Source of the DNA: Pseudomonadota bacterium
GTDB taxonomy: Bacteria; Pseudomonadota; Alphaproteobacteria; SMXQ01
NCBI GenBank assembly: GCA_022562375.1
Contig: JADFPK010000034.1
Span: forward strand, 1-11,601
Length of the DNA stretch: 11,601 nucleotides
Direction of reading: 5' to 3'
Shown here: positions 1-5,982 of the stretch, one piece after another
Numbering within the stretch: position 1 is the first letter of the stretch
How the letters are laid out: each line of letters starts with the position of its first letter
Program-made: the position numbers and the translations under genes
The notes under the pieces: model-generated
What the model saw: only the letters and a program-made list of their open reading frames with translations
Told to the model about the DNA's origin: nothing
The model's database searches: none

Positions 1-1
1 A

Positions 2-18
2 GCCGGGGGAAACCCGGC
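2..18 (-). terminator. Hairpin just downstream of pqqA
   Basis: A perfect 6-bp GC stem (GCCGGG at 2-7 with CCCGGC at 13-18) encloses a 5-base loop, 44 bases after the pqqA stop in the direction of transcription. No T-run is visible before the window ends. In many bacteria a hairpin between pqqA and pqqB lowers readthrough so that pqqA transcript is in excess. That role is inferred here from position only. Confidence 0.35.
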
Positions 19-61
19 GATGAGCCCCAAGTTCGACCGCGGCAGTTGAAAAGTGTGACGC

Positions 62-139
62 CTACAGTTCGGCGCAAGCGTAGCAGTTGATCTCCATGCC
101 GACGGCGATCTCGACGACTTTGGGTGTCTTCCAGGCCAT
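62..139 (-). CDS. pqqA: PqqA, precursor peptide of pyrroloquinoline quinone
   Basis: This 25-residue peptide gene is the substrate for PQQ biosynthesis: PqqE, with PqqD, crosslinks a Glu and a Tyr of the peptide, which is then cut out and matured to PQQ. The peptide starts MAWKTPKVVEI and contains GMEINCY, which gives the diagnostic E-x3-Y spacing as Glu16 and Tyr20. The length fits the family (about 22-30 residues). The ATG at 137-139 follows a good ribosome site (AAGGAGG, 148-154, spacing 8). Two cysteines, Cys19 and Cys22, flank the crosslinked Tyr, which is uncommon in the PqqA sequences I can recall. Transcription runs off the left edge, where pqqB would be expected. PQQ made by this operon would serve the dehydrogenase at the right end of the window. 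Confidence 0.93.
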   Translation of the reverse strand: MAWKTPKVVEIAVGMEINCYACAEL

Positions 140-180
140 AAGCGCTCCCTCCTTCATTCCCTAAACAACTGGGACGGTCT

Positions 181-211
181 CGTATACTGAATGAATCCCC
201 GTTGAAATCAA
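181..211 (-). promoter_or_regulatory. Possible pqqA promoter
   Basis: Reading leftward, TTGATT (206-211) is followed after 19 bases by TATACG (181-186), 42 bases before the pqqA start codon. The boxes are passable but the spacing is longer than ideal, so this is tentative. The position between degraded DNA and pqqA makes some promoter here necessary. Confidence 0.3.
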
Positions 212-317
212 GCCCTATCTCCACCGCGCGGGCGACATGACCGCGGCTTTGACCGGGCGGCTTAATGGTCGAGCAGCTGGACCTCGCCGCCCGATATGTT
301 GACGCCGAGATGCATGC

Positions 318-479
318 CGGCAATCTGGCCCGGGCGCGGCCCGGTTCAACCTTGCGTCGGCGGGAACGGGAGAGTCCCGGGCGGCGCGCCGGCGTCGCGG
401 GTGCGCTCGATCTCGACGCCGACGCCGGCGGCATTGGTGTAGACATCGAGCTTCTCGACCTTGACCCGCACCTTGGCGC
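318..479. repeat. Copy 1 of a 162-bp direct repeat (folB 3' end)
   Basis: This segment matches 1684-1845 with the same orientation, no gaps and 6 mismatches (356, 365, 373, 443, 445, 451), about 96% identity. The offset is exactly 1366 bases throughout. It covers the last 44 codons of folB, the stop codon, and 28 bases beyond it including a GC hairpin (330-344). Similarity stops abruptly at both ends. It is therefore a segmental duplication, not shared protein ancestry alone. Confidence 0.95.
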
Positions 480-480
480 C
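346..480 (-). pseudogene. Truncated duplicate of the folB 3' end
   Basis: In the folB frame this stretch encodes only the C-terminal part of dihydroneopterin aldolase, including KVEKLDVYTNAAGVGVEIER, and ends at a TGA (346-348). The catalytic Lys segment is present, but the residues equivalent to Glu37, Tyr69 and Glu89 of the full gene are missing, and an in-frame stop (TAA, 493-495) lies just upstream. Three of the six differences from the intact copy change an amino acid (Lys to Thr, Ser to Phe, Ala to Val). There is no start codon or ribosome site at its front, so it is best read as a non-functional fragment. Confidence 0.85.
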
Positions 481-481
481 T

Positions 482-657
482 CTGGCAGTCGCTTACGCAC
501 AACTCGGCCGGAAAGAGGAAGCGAGGGACGCACTACCGAAGTACACCGACTTCTTGATTTATTGGGAACCGAGAATCGACACACATATGGAATGGTAGCC
601 GTTCAAACGCGAGGCGATTTCCGACTCTTTGGCGGAGGCTTGGTTAAGGCGGGTCTG
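482..657 (+). pseudogene. Decayed 3' end of a TPR-type gene
   Basis: The frame starting at 482 reads LAVAYAQLGRKEEARDAL, a typical TPR helix pair, and continues to MEW, a stop codon (TAG, 596-598), then PFKRE. Near 611-616 the reading must shift by one base to continue as DFRLFGGGLVKAGL (ending at 657). Together these pieces match the usual C-terminus of TPR proteins, often fused to class III adenylate cyclases, which reads like WPFK...DLERLLDGLRKAGL. So the fragment has one nonsense codon, one frameshift and no 5' part. Its base composition looks less GC-rich than its surroundings. The homology is judged from memory of the family pattern; function is lost. Confidence 0.65.
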
Positions 658-734
658 TGCTGCGATAATCAGTTAGAAGTGTATATTGGCCGTCTCCGCC
701 AAGGCGGCACGCTAGAATAATCGCCGCACACGCT

Positions 735-803
735 ATGCCTCCCGCCCAGATCGCCGAGGCCAGGCGGCTGGCGCGAGAGTGGACGGCGAAGCATAGGCGA
801 TAG
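735..803 (+). pseudogene. Remnant of a Sel1/TPR-type gene C-terminus
   Basis: This frame encodes PAQIAEARRLAREW followed by a short basic tail and a TAG at 801-803. That string closely matches the common C-terminal ending of alphaproteobacterial Sel1-repeat proteins (PEQIAEAQRLAREW). Nothing recognisable as Sel1 repeats precedes it, so only about the last 22 codons survive. It ends 18 bases before the next gene's start. It could serve as a small leader ORF for that gene, but no ribosome site supports this. Confidence 0.5.
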
Positions 804-821
804 GGGAAACGAGGAGATCAC

Positions 822-1547
822 ATGTCCCGCTATGGTCGTTTCTGTCTCGGGCTCCTCATCGCCTTCGCCATCTACTGGGCCTTGCTCGCGATCGCCCCCT
901 ACGACCGTCAAGACTGGCTTCTGGAGAACGCGCTCACATTCATGTTCGTGCCTGTAATCGTGGTCTCGTACTGGGTGCTGCCGCTCTCGCGTATCTCCTA
1001 TTTTTTCATCTTCGTCTTCATGTGCCTGCACAGCCTGGGAGCGCATTACACCTACAGTGAGGTGCCCTATGATGCGTGGACGCAAAGCCTGTTCGGCACC
1101 TCCATCAACGATGCATTCGGCTGGCAGAGGAACCATTTCGACCGGTTGGTCCATTTCTCCTATGGGCTGTTGCTGGCGTACCCGGCGCGCGAGATATTCT
1201 TCAGGCTGGCCAGTGCCCGCGGCTTCTGGTCTTACTTCCTCCCCCTTGACATCGTCATGTCCACATCGATGATCTTCGAGCTGATCGAATGGGCGGTCGC
1301 GGAGATCGTCGGCGGCGATCTCGGCATCGCCTACCTCGGCACCCAAGGCGATGTCTGGGACGCCCACAAGGACATGGCGCTGGCGAGCCTTGGTGCGCTG
1401 ATTACTATGTCGGTGACGATGGCGGTGAATGCCAAACTACAGCGTGACTTCGCCCGAGAATGGCAGGAAAGCTGGAAGGTGAAGGTGGCTGAACCGCTGG
1501 GGGAACGCCGCCTAATGCGGTTCTTCCGACCGGGGGACAAGGACTAG
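822..1547 (+). CDS. YjdF/DUF2238 family inner-membrane protein
   Basis: This encodes a 241-residue multi-pass membrane protein of the DUF2238 family (E. coli YjdF type), whose biochemical role is not established. Hydrophobic segments fall at about residues 7-25, 36-53, 57-75, 108-126, 137-160 and 186-204. The family's conserved polar motifs are present: HFDRLVHF (105-112), the acidic pair in FELIEW (153 and 156), and GTQGDVWDAHKD (173-184). The C-terminal 35 residues are basic and probably cytoplasmic. The ATG follows a clear ribosome site (GAGGAG, 811-816). The gene stands alone on the plus strand between degraded DNA and the end of the minus-strand folB run, so the context gives no functional link to PQQ. 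Family assignment is firm, function unknown. Confidence 0.85.
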   Translation: MSRYGRFCLGLLIAFAIYWALLAIAPYDRQDWLLENALTFMFVPVIVVSYWVLPLSRISYFFIFVFMCLHSLGAHYTYSEVPYDAWTQSLFGTSINDAFGWQRNHFDRLVHFSYGLLLAYPAREIFFRLASARGFWSYFLPLDIVMSTSMIFELIEWAVAEIVGGDLGIAYLGTQGDVWDAHKDMALASLGALITMSVTMAVNAKLQRDFAREWQESWKVKVAEPLGERRLMRFFRPGDKD

Positions 1548-1566
1548 CACCATCGCCTCAGGTGGC

Positions 1567-1586
1567 CGGGTAGGCGGCTTTACCCG
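1567..1586 (+). terminator. Possible terminator hairpin after the YjdF-like gene
   Basis: CGGGTA (1567-1572) pairs with TACCCG (1581-1586) around an 8-base loop, 19 bases after the stop codon. It is followed by TGCTTTGG, only a weak T-run. The rest of 1548-1683 shows no gene or other structure. Confidence 0.3.
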
Positions 1587-1683
1587 TGCTTTGGCTAGGT
1601 AGCCTCATGTCCGGCAGGTGCTGCCGTGTTGGCGATCGACTCTGTACTGCAAATTGCGCCTAAACTCAGTCGCGTCATCATAA

Positions 1684-1845
1684 CGGCAATCTGGCCCGGG
1701 CGCGGCCCGGTTCAACCTTGCTTCGGCGGGGACGGGAGGGTCCCGGGCGGCGCGCCGGCGTCGCGGGTGCGCTCGATCTCGACGCCGACGCCGGCGGCAT
1801 TGGTGTAGGCGTCGAGTTTCTCGACCTTGACCCGCACCTTGGCGC
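1684..1845. repeat. Copy 2 of the 162-bp direct repeat (within intact folB)
   Basis: This is the partner of 318-479 (6 mismatches, no gaps). It lies inside and just after the intact folB gene, so it is the likely source copy. One boundary falls in mid-codon inside folB and the other 28 bases beyond its stop. Confidence 0.95.
1696..1710 (-). terminator. GC hairpin just after folB
   Basis: CCGGGC and GCCCGG form a perfect 6-bp stem with a 3-base loop starting two bases after the folB stop codon. No T-run follows on the minus strand, so it may be a weak terminator or an RNA 3'-end protector. The same hairpin is present in the duplicated copy at 330-344. Confidence 0.35.
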
Positions 1846-2158
1846 AGCGGCGGTCGGCGAGGCAGAGATCGGCGATCCGCTCCGCCGCGGTCTCGACGAG
1901 TTTGATGTGTCCCTCGCCAAGCAGGCGCTCGATCCCCGATACCACGTCCTCATAGGAGATCACGTTGGCGATGTCGTCGTCGATCGGCGCCGGGTTTTCC
2001 CGCACCCACATGGAGAGGTCGATCTTGACCCGCTGCGGCGCCTGGTGTTCGTGGGCATGGACGCCGATGGAGCAGCTAAGGACCAGATCGCGCACGAAAA
2101 CGCGGTAGAGCCCGCGCCGCGGAGGTTGGCTTTTAATCGGCATTCCCTTCCGTTCCAT
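1712..2158 (-). CDS. folB: Dihydroneopterin aldolase family protein (FolB)
   Basis: FolB converts 7,8-dihydroneopterin to 6-hydroxymethyl-dihydropterin and glycolaldehyde in the cytoplasm, a step toward folate and, in methylotrophs, toward tetrahydromethanopterin. The 148-residue product has the usual small-domain length plus an N-terminal extension of about 17 residues. The expected active-site residues can be seen: Glu37 (in GVHAHEHQ), Tyr69 (in ISYED), Glu89 (in LVETAAERIA) and Lys114 (in VKVEKLDA). It begins 12 bases after the stop of the binding-protein gene, so it is probably the last gene of that run. Neither the ATG at 2156-2158 nor an in-frame ATG five codons on (2141-2143) has a well-spaced ribosome site. 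Its last 44 codons are duplicated near pqqA. The aldolase fold is clear; the exact pterin substrate is inferred. Confidence 0.85.
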   Translation of the reverse strand: MERKGMPIKSQPPRRGLYRVFVRDLVLSCSIGVHAHEHQAPQRVKIDLSMWVRENPAPIDDDIANVISYEDVVSGIERLLGEGHIKLVETAAERIADLCLADRRCAKVRVKVEKLDAYTNAAGVGVEIERTRDAGAPPGTLPSPPKQG

Positions 2159-2170
2159 GCGGTATCGACC

Positions 2171-3397
2171 CTAAAACCGGCACATCTGATCGCCGCGGTC
2201 GTAGCCCAGCGTGTCCATGTTTTGTACCGGATGCAGGAAGCCGGTGAGCGGCGCCCGGCGGACCACGGCGTTGTGGGTGTGCAGCAGGATCGGCTGGCGG
2301 AGCTGGTTGTCCCAGGGCCGGAAGTTGACCGGCGTCCCCTTGTAGCCGTCCAGCGTCAGTTTATCGCCGTGGAGATAAGCGCTGACCTCGGCGAAGTCCG
2401 TCGATCCCGTTCGCACCACGGCTTCGATGATCGCCTTGACCGCCGTCCAGGCGGCCCAGTCGGCCGCTTGCATCCGTCGTTTCGCCAGCTTATCGAAACG
2501 CTGGTTCAACTGTGGCGCGCCGTGGCGCTCCCACGACCAATGCCAGGCATCGGCCATCAACCCCTCGGTGCCGATGACCGGACGCGGCAGATAGGTTTGC
2601 ATGGGAACGTAGCGGCCGAACTCGCCATCCGTATCGGCCAGGAACACGGCGTCGTAATCGACCCCCGCGGTGATGAGAACGACGTTGTTCTTTTCCCGTT
2701 CGCGCGGATCGTTGCCGAGGATGAAATCACGGATGCCGGCGATGCGGACGCCGAATCGCCGGGCCGAGTTTTGGAACGCCCGCGTCAAGGCGGCGTCCTC
2801 CGCCAGCGGCCCCTTGAGCACCAACACGTCGCGCCACCTCTTGGCGATCAGGTATTGGGCCAAGGCGTCGGTCAGCATGCCGTGAGAAGGGATGGTGTGC
2901 ATCAGGTGCGCCTGGCATTGGGCGCCGCGAAGTCCGTCGGCGGCCTCCGAGACGTTGAACAGCAACAGCTTCCGGCCTCGAGTCGCCTCGGCGACGGCGC
3001 TCAAGGGCGCGGCCGCGGCGTCGATCAAGAAGTAGCGGACCCCCTTTTCGGCGGCCAGCCGCTCGATCACCGCGACCAGCTCCGCCGCCGTCTTTCCGCC
3101 GCCCCGTTCGAGGCTGAAACCGACCTTGATGGCGCGACGGAGAATGCCGCTCTCACGGACCGCCAATTCGGCGCCGGCGACGGGCCGGACCCTCGGCCGA
3201 ACCTGGATTCCCGCATAGGTCCCCTTTCGTTCATAACGCGCATCCCCGGTGATCTCGAGATAGCCGATGGGCAGTGGCGTGACTTCGGCCGCCGCCGCGC
3301 GATTGCCGCCGGGCAGCCCACCGATCGCCATCGCGGCGGCGAGAATGACGGCCGCGAGGCGCCGTATCGGCGTTTCAGTCGTCGATGAGGATGCCAT
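2171..3397 (-). CDS. Periplasmic binding protein of the PQQ alcohol dehydrogenase-associated ABC system
   Basis: This 408-residue secreted protein resembles branched-chain amino-acid type (class I) periplasmic binding proteins. It fits the subfamily known to occur beside PQQ synthesis and PQQ alcohol dehydrogenases (TIGR03863-like). From the ATG at 3395-3397 it begins with a signal peptide (basic IRRL, then AAVILAAAMAIGG, cleavage near AAAAE at about residue 38). Lobe motifs seen include GVRYFLIDAAAA, LLLFNVSEAADGLRG, HTIPSHGMLTDALAQYL and a C-terminal GTPVNFRPWDNQLRQPILL. The start overlaps the end of the propeller gene by 23 bases, which suggests coupled translation; 22 upstream codons in the same frame only mirror the propeller gene. 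Ligand unknown. Related proteins in Lut/Ped-type loci have been linked to lanthanide-dependent growth. Confidence 0.85.
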   Translation of the reverse strand: MASSSTTETPIRRLAAVILAAAMAIGGLPGGNRAAAAEVTPLPIGYLEITGDARYERKGTYAGIQVRPRVRPVAGAELAVRESGILRRAIKVGFSLERGGGKTAAELVAVIERLAAEKGVRYFLIDAAAAPLSAVAEATRGRKLLLFNVSEAADGLRGAQCQAHLMHTIPSHGMLTDALAQYLIAKRWRDVLVLKGPLAEDAALTRAFQNSARRFGVRIAGIRDFILGNDPREREKNNVVLITAGVDYDAVFLADTDGEFGRYVPMQTYLPRPVIGTEGLMADAWHWSWERHGAPQLNQRFDKLAKRRMQAADWAAWTAVKAIIEAVVRTGSTDFAEVSAYLHGDKLTLDGYKGTPVNFRPWDNQLRQPILLHTHNAVVRRAPLTGFLHPVQNMDTLGYDRGDQMCRF

Positions 3398-4379
3398 AAG
3401 GCACCATCCCAACCGGCACGGATTTGAGGACCTTGCGGCTGGGGACGTCGATGATCGACACATCGTCCGACAGCCCGTTGGCGACGTAAAGCGTCTTTTC
3501 GTCGGCCGTCAAGGCGAGCCCCCAGGGCCTCTTTCCGACCAGAATATACCTCTCCACCTTACGCGAGGCCACATCGACGATGGCGACGTGGTTGGCGCGC
3601 CCCAGCGCGACAAAGGCGGTCTTTCCATCGGCGGTGATGAGCACGTCCACCGGCGTCACCTCCTCCTTGCGGAAGCCGCGCGGCAGGAAGGCGACATCGC
3701 CGATGATCTTGTTGGTCCGGGTGTCGATGATGTCGACCATGCCGGCCAACTCCACCGAGACCCAAAGCTCCCTCTCATCGGGGGTCAGGGCGAAGCGGCG
3801 GGGGCGCGTGCCGACCAGGATGTCGGCCCTGATTTCGCCCGATGCGGTATCGATGACGTGAACCAGGTTTGCCGCCTCGGAAGCAACGTATACGGTGGAG
3901 CCGTCCGCCGTCACCAGGACGCCTTCGGGCTCCTCGCCCAGCTTGACCGAGCCGATCACCTTGCGGCTGGCGAGGTCGACGATCGAGGCGGTGGCATCCT
4001 CTTCGTTGGAAACGTAGAGCAGCTTGCCATTGGGGTGAAGGTCGAAGGTTTCCGGCTCCTCGATGTTGCGGATCCGATCGACCAGCTTAAAGGAGGGCAA
4101 TTCGTACACGGCGATCTGGTTATCATCGGCGCAGCCGACGTAGAAGAGCAACTTGTCCAGGCTGAAATGCATGCCGCGCGGCCGGCTGCAGGTCTTGATC
4201 GTCCGGATCACGGCATGGCTCCGGCCATCCAGGATCGATAGGGTGCTGCTCTTTTCGTTGCTGATGATGATCAGGCCGGTTCCCTTGGCGCCAACGGGGG
4301 CGGCGGCGGCGGCCAACAGGGCAATCACCGCGGCGGTCCTTGCGATCCAACCGCCACGGGGCGCGGTGTTCACCGACAT
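3375..4379 (-). CDS. YVTN-type seven-bladed beta-propeller, PQQ system-associated
   Basis: This is a secreted propeller of 334 residues, of the kind encoded next to PQQ alcohol dehydrogenase ABC systems (TIGR03866-like). After a signal peptide (ARTAAVIALLAAAAAPVGAKG) seven repeats follow one another, with inner strands IIISNEKSSTLSILD, FYVGCADDNQIAVYE, LYVSNEEDATASIVD, VYVASEAANLVHVID, LWVSVELAGMVDIID, AFVALGRANHVAIVD and LYVANGLSDDVSIID. Most blades end in a K-x-x-P-x-G type turn. This gives a complete seven-blade ring. The role is unknown; a periplasmic scaffold or ligand-binding subunit is plausible. The ATG at 4377-4379 gives a normal signal peptide. A GTG at 4440-4442 has a better ribosome site (GGAAGG, spacing 8), would overlap the ATPase gene, and would add 21 residues. 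The two starts cannot be settled by eye. Confidence 0.85.
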   Translation of the reverse strand: MSVNTAPRGGWIARTAAVIALLAAAAAPVGAKGTGLIIISNEKSSTLSILDGRSHAVIRTIKTCSRPRGMHFSLDKLLFYVGCADDNQIAVYELPSFKLVDRIRNIEEPETFDLHPNGKLLYVSNEEDATASIVDLASRKVIGSVKLGEEPEGVLVTADGSTVYVASEAANLVHVIDTASGEIRADILVGTRPRRFALTPDERELWVSVELAGMVDIIDTRTNKIIGDVAFLPRGFRKEEVTPVDVLITADGKTAFVALGRANHVAIVDVASRKVERYILVGKRPWGLALTADEKTLYVANGLSDDVSIIDVPSRKVLKSVPVGMVPYGILIDD

Positions 4380-4422
4380 CGCGGATTTTCGCCGTCGGCT
4401 CCGGCGCACCGCCCGGGCCAAA

Positions 4423-5205
4423 TCACCCGCCCCCGTGCTCACCGCCCGTGCCTTCCGCTTCGGTCAGGCCCGCCAGCAGCTTCGGATGCTCTTTCAAAAG
4501 GTTGAGCCTGAACGCTTCGACGGCCGTGCCTTCCGGATCGCGCGGCCGGGGAAGCGTGACCGCAAGATCGAGGACGATGCGGCCCGGCCTGGCGGACATG
4601 AACAGGACCCGGTCGGCCAAATACAAGGCCTCGCGCAGATCGTGGGTGACGAAAAGCACCGTCGTCGGACGCCGGCCGCAAAGATCGATCAGCAGCCGGC
4701 GCAGCCGGTTGGCGACCGGTACGTCGAGCGACAGGAACGGTTCGTCGAGAAGCAGCAGGCGGGGTTCCGTGACCAAGGCGCGGGCCAGTGCGACGCGGCG
4801 CTGCATGCCGCCCGAAAGCCGGTTGGGATAAGTCTCGACGAACTGTTCGAGGCCCATTTCACTGAGCAACCCGTCCACCCGGCCGTCATCGGCGAGGCCA
4901 TCGCCGAGCACCAGCCGGACGTTTTCCCGCACCGTCAGCCACGGCATCAGCCTCGGCCCCTGAAACATGTAGCCGATCGCCGGTCCGGCGGCGGGCGTCG
5001 CGCCATTGACATGGACAATGCCGTCGACGTCGGCATCGAGGCCGCTGATGACGTTGAGAATCGTCGTCTTGCCACAACCCGACGGCCCGACGATGCAGGC
5101 GAACTCGCCTTCGCCAATCGAGAACCGAAGATCGGCGAGCGCCGTCAAGCGCGCGTTTTTAAAAGGGTAAGTCTTCTCGGCGATGTCGATGTCGAGCGCG
5201 TTCAT
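4423..5205 (-). CDS. ABC transporter ATPase, NitT/TauT (SsuB-like) family
   Basis: This is the cytoplasmic ATP-hydrolysing subunit (260 residues) of an importer of the nitrate/sulfonate/taurine type. All nucleotide-binding motifs are intact: Walker A GPSGCGKTT (40-48), Q-loop Gln82 in MFQGPRLMPWLTV, signature LSGGM (130-134), Walker B LLLLDEP (Asp154, Glu155), D-loop SLD, and switch His188 in VTHD. The MFQ..RLMPW Q-loop is typical of SsuB/TauB. The ATG at 5203-5205 overlaps the permease stop as ATGA and has GGAGG two bases in front; another ATG nine bases upstream (5212-5214) is also possible. It is followed by the propeller gene with little or no gap, so the importer and the PQQ-linked genes probably share a transcript. 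Confidence 0.92.
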   Translation of the reverse strand: MNALDIDIAEKTYPFKNARLTALADLRFSIGEGEFACIVGPSGCGKTTILNVISGLDADVDGIVHVNGATPAAGPAIGYMFQGPRLMPWLTVRENVRLVLGDGLADDGRVDGLLSEMGLEQFVETYPNRLSGGMQRRVALARALVTEPRLLLLDEPFLSLDVPVANRLRRLLIDLCGRRPTTVLFVTHDLREALYLADRVLFMSARPGRIVLDLAVTLPRPRDPEGTAVEAFRLNLLKEHPKLLAGLTEAEGTGGEHGGG

Positions 5206-5963
5206 GGCCTCCATTCCGTCAGACGGCGGTCCAGCGGCCCGAGCAGAAAGAGCTCGATCGCCATGACCACGGCGATGAAAGCGAAGCTAAAGGCGAGTAT
5301 GCTGGTGATGTCGAAAAACTGGAAGTACACGCTGAGCTTGAAGCCGACCCCATTGCTGCGTCCCAAAAGCTCGACCATCAGGACGATCTTCCACACCAGC
5401 GCCAAGCCCGACCGCGCCGAGGCCACCAGGTACGGATAAAGCTGCGGCAGGTAGACCTTGAAAAAGGTCCGTCGCCGGTTGATCCGGAAGGCCTCGGCCA
5501 CCTGCAACAGGTCCTTGTCGATGGCGCGGGCGCCCTCGCGCATGGTAACGACGACGATCGGGAACTTGTTGACCGCGACCGCCAGGATGGCGGCGAACTC
5601 GCCGAGCCCGAACCAGATGTAACAGAGGATAATGACGACCAGCGCCGGGACATTCAGGCCGACCACCAGCACCCCGTCGAGGAGCGCGTTCCAGCGCCGG
5701 TTGCGTCCCATGAAGACGCCCAGCGCGGTGCCCAGCGCCATGGCGATGAAGAAACTGACCGCCACCCGCGCCAGGGTGATGCCGACGTGGTAAAGCAACT
5801 CGCCGGCGGCGGCATGGTCATAGATGCTGGCGGCGACCTGCCAGGGAGCGGGCAGGACGCTGCTGTCGACGATGCGCGCCCCGAGCTCCCAAACCACCAG
5901 CAACGTCACCATGGATAAGACGCGAAGCCAGGGCTCGGAAAGTCGGGGAAATGGTTCGGCCAT
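5202..5963 (-). CDS. ABC transporter permease, NitT/TauT (SsuC-like) family
   Basis: This inner-membrane subunit of 253 residues matches the usual size of SsuC/TauC permeases (BPD_transp_1 fold). It has about six hydrophobic segments, starting with VLSMVTLLVVWELGARIV. The ATPase-docking EAA-type loop is visible as VAEAFRINRRRTFFKVYLPQ, about two thirds along. The ATG at 5961-5963 lies 19 bases after the stop of the binding-protein gene. An open frame continues upstream for 68 codons, but it has Pro/Ser/Arg-rich content and overlaps the binding protein, so it is rejected as coding. The 3' end overlaps the ATPase start by four bases (ATGA), showing translational coupling. Confidence 0.9.
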   Translation of the reverse strand: MAEPFPRLSEPWLRVLSMVTLLVVWELGARIVDSSVLPAPWQVAASIYDHAAAGELLYHVGITLARVAVSFFIAMALGTALGVFMGRNRRWNALLDGVLVVGLNVPALVVIILCYIWFGLGEFAAILAVAVNKFPIVVVTMREGARAIDKDLLQVAEAFRINRRRTFFKVYLPQLYPYLVASARSGLALVWKIVLMVELLGRSNGVGFKLSVYFQFFDITSILAFSFAFIAVVMAIELFLLGPLDRRLTEWRP

Positions 5964-5982
5964 GGCTCGAAACCCGGTAGCG

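Noticed and set aside
262..315. A 17-codon minus-strand ORF (MHLGVNISGGEVQLLDH) just beyond the truncated folB copy
   Set aside because: It has no ribosome site and I recognise no family. Its frame is that of folB after the stop codon, so it may be the relic of another gene end; the evidence is too thin for a gene call.
669..1367. A 232-codon open frame on the minus strand opposite the YjdF-like gene
   Set aside because: Its product is a charge-rich antisense shadow with no domain, while the plus-strand frame has clear membrane segments and conserved DUF2238 motifs.
318..1845. The direct repeats as ends of a transposable element
   Set aside because: No transposase, terminal inverted repeats or target-site duplications were seen. 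The interior holds a YjdF-like gene and relics, and the repeat is simply the end of folB.
1718..3388. A 556-codon plus-strand open frame across folB and the binding-protein gene
   Set aside because: Long antisense frames are common in GC-rich DNA. The opposite strand encodes two recognisable proteins with signal peptide and active-site residues.
4153..5439. Plus-strand 428-codon frame opposite the propeller and SsuB-like genes
   Set aside because: It is antisense to intact Walker, signature and propeller motifs and has Arg/Pro/Ala-rich content typical of a shadow.
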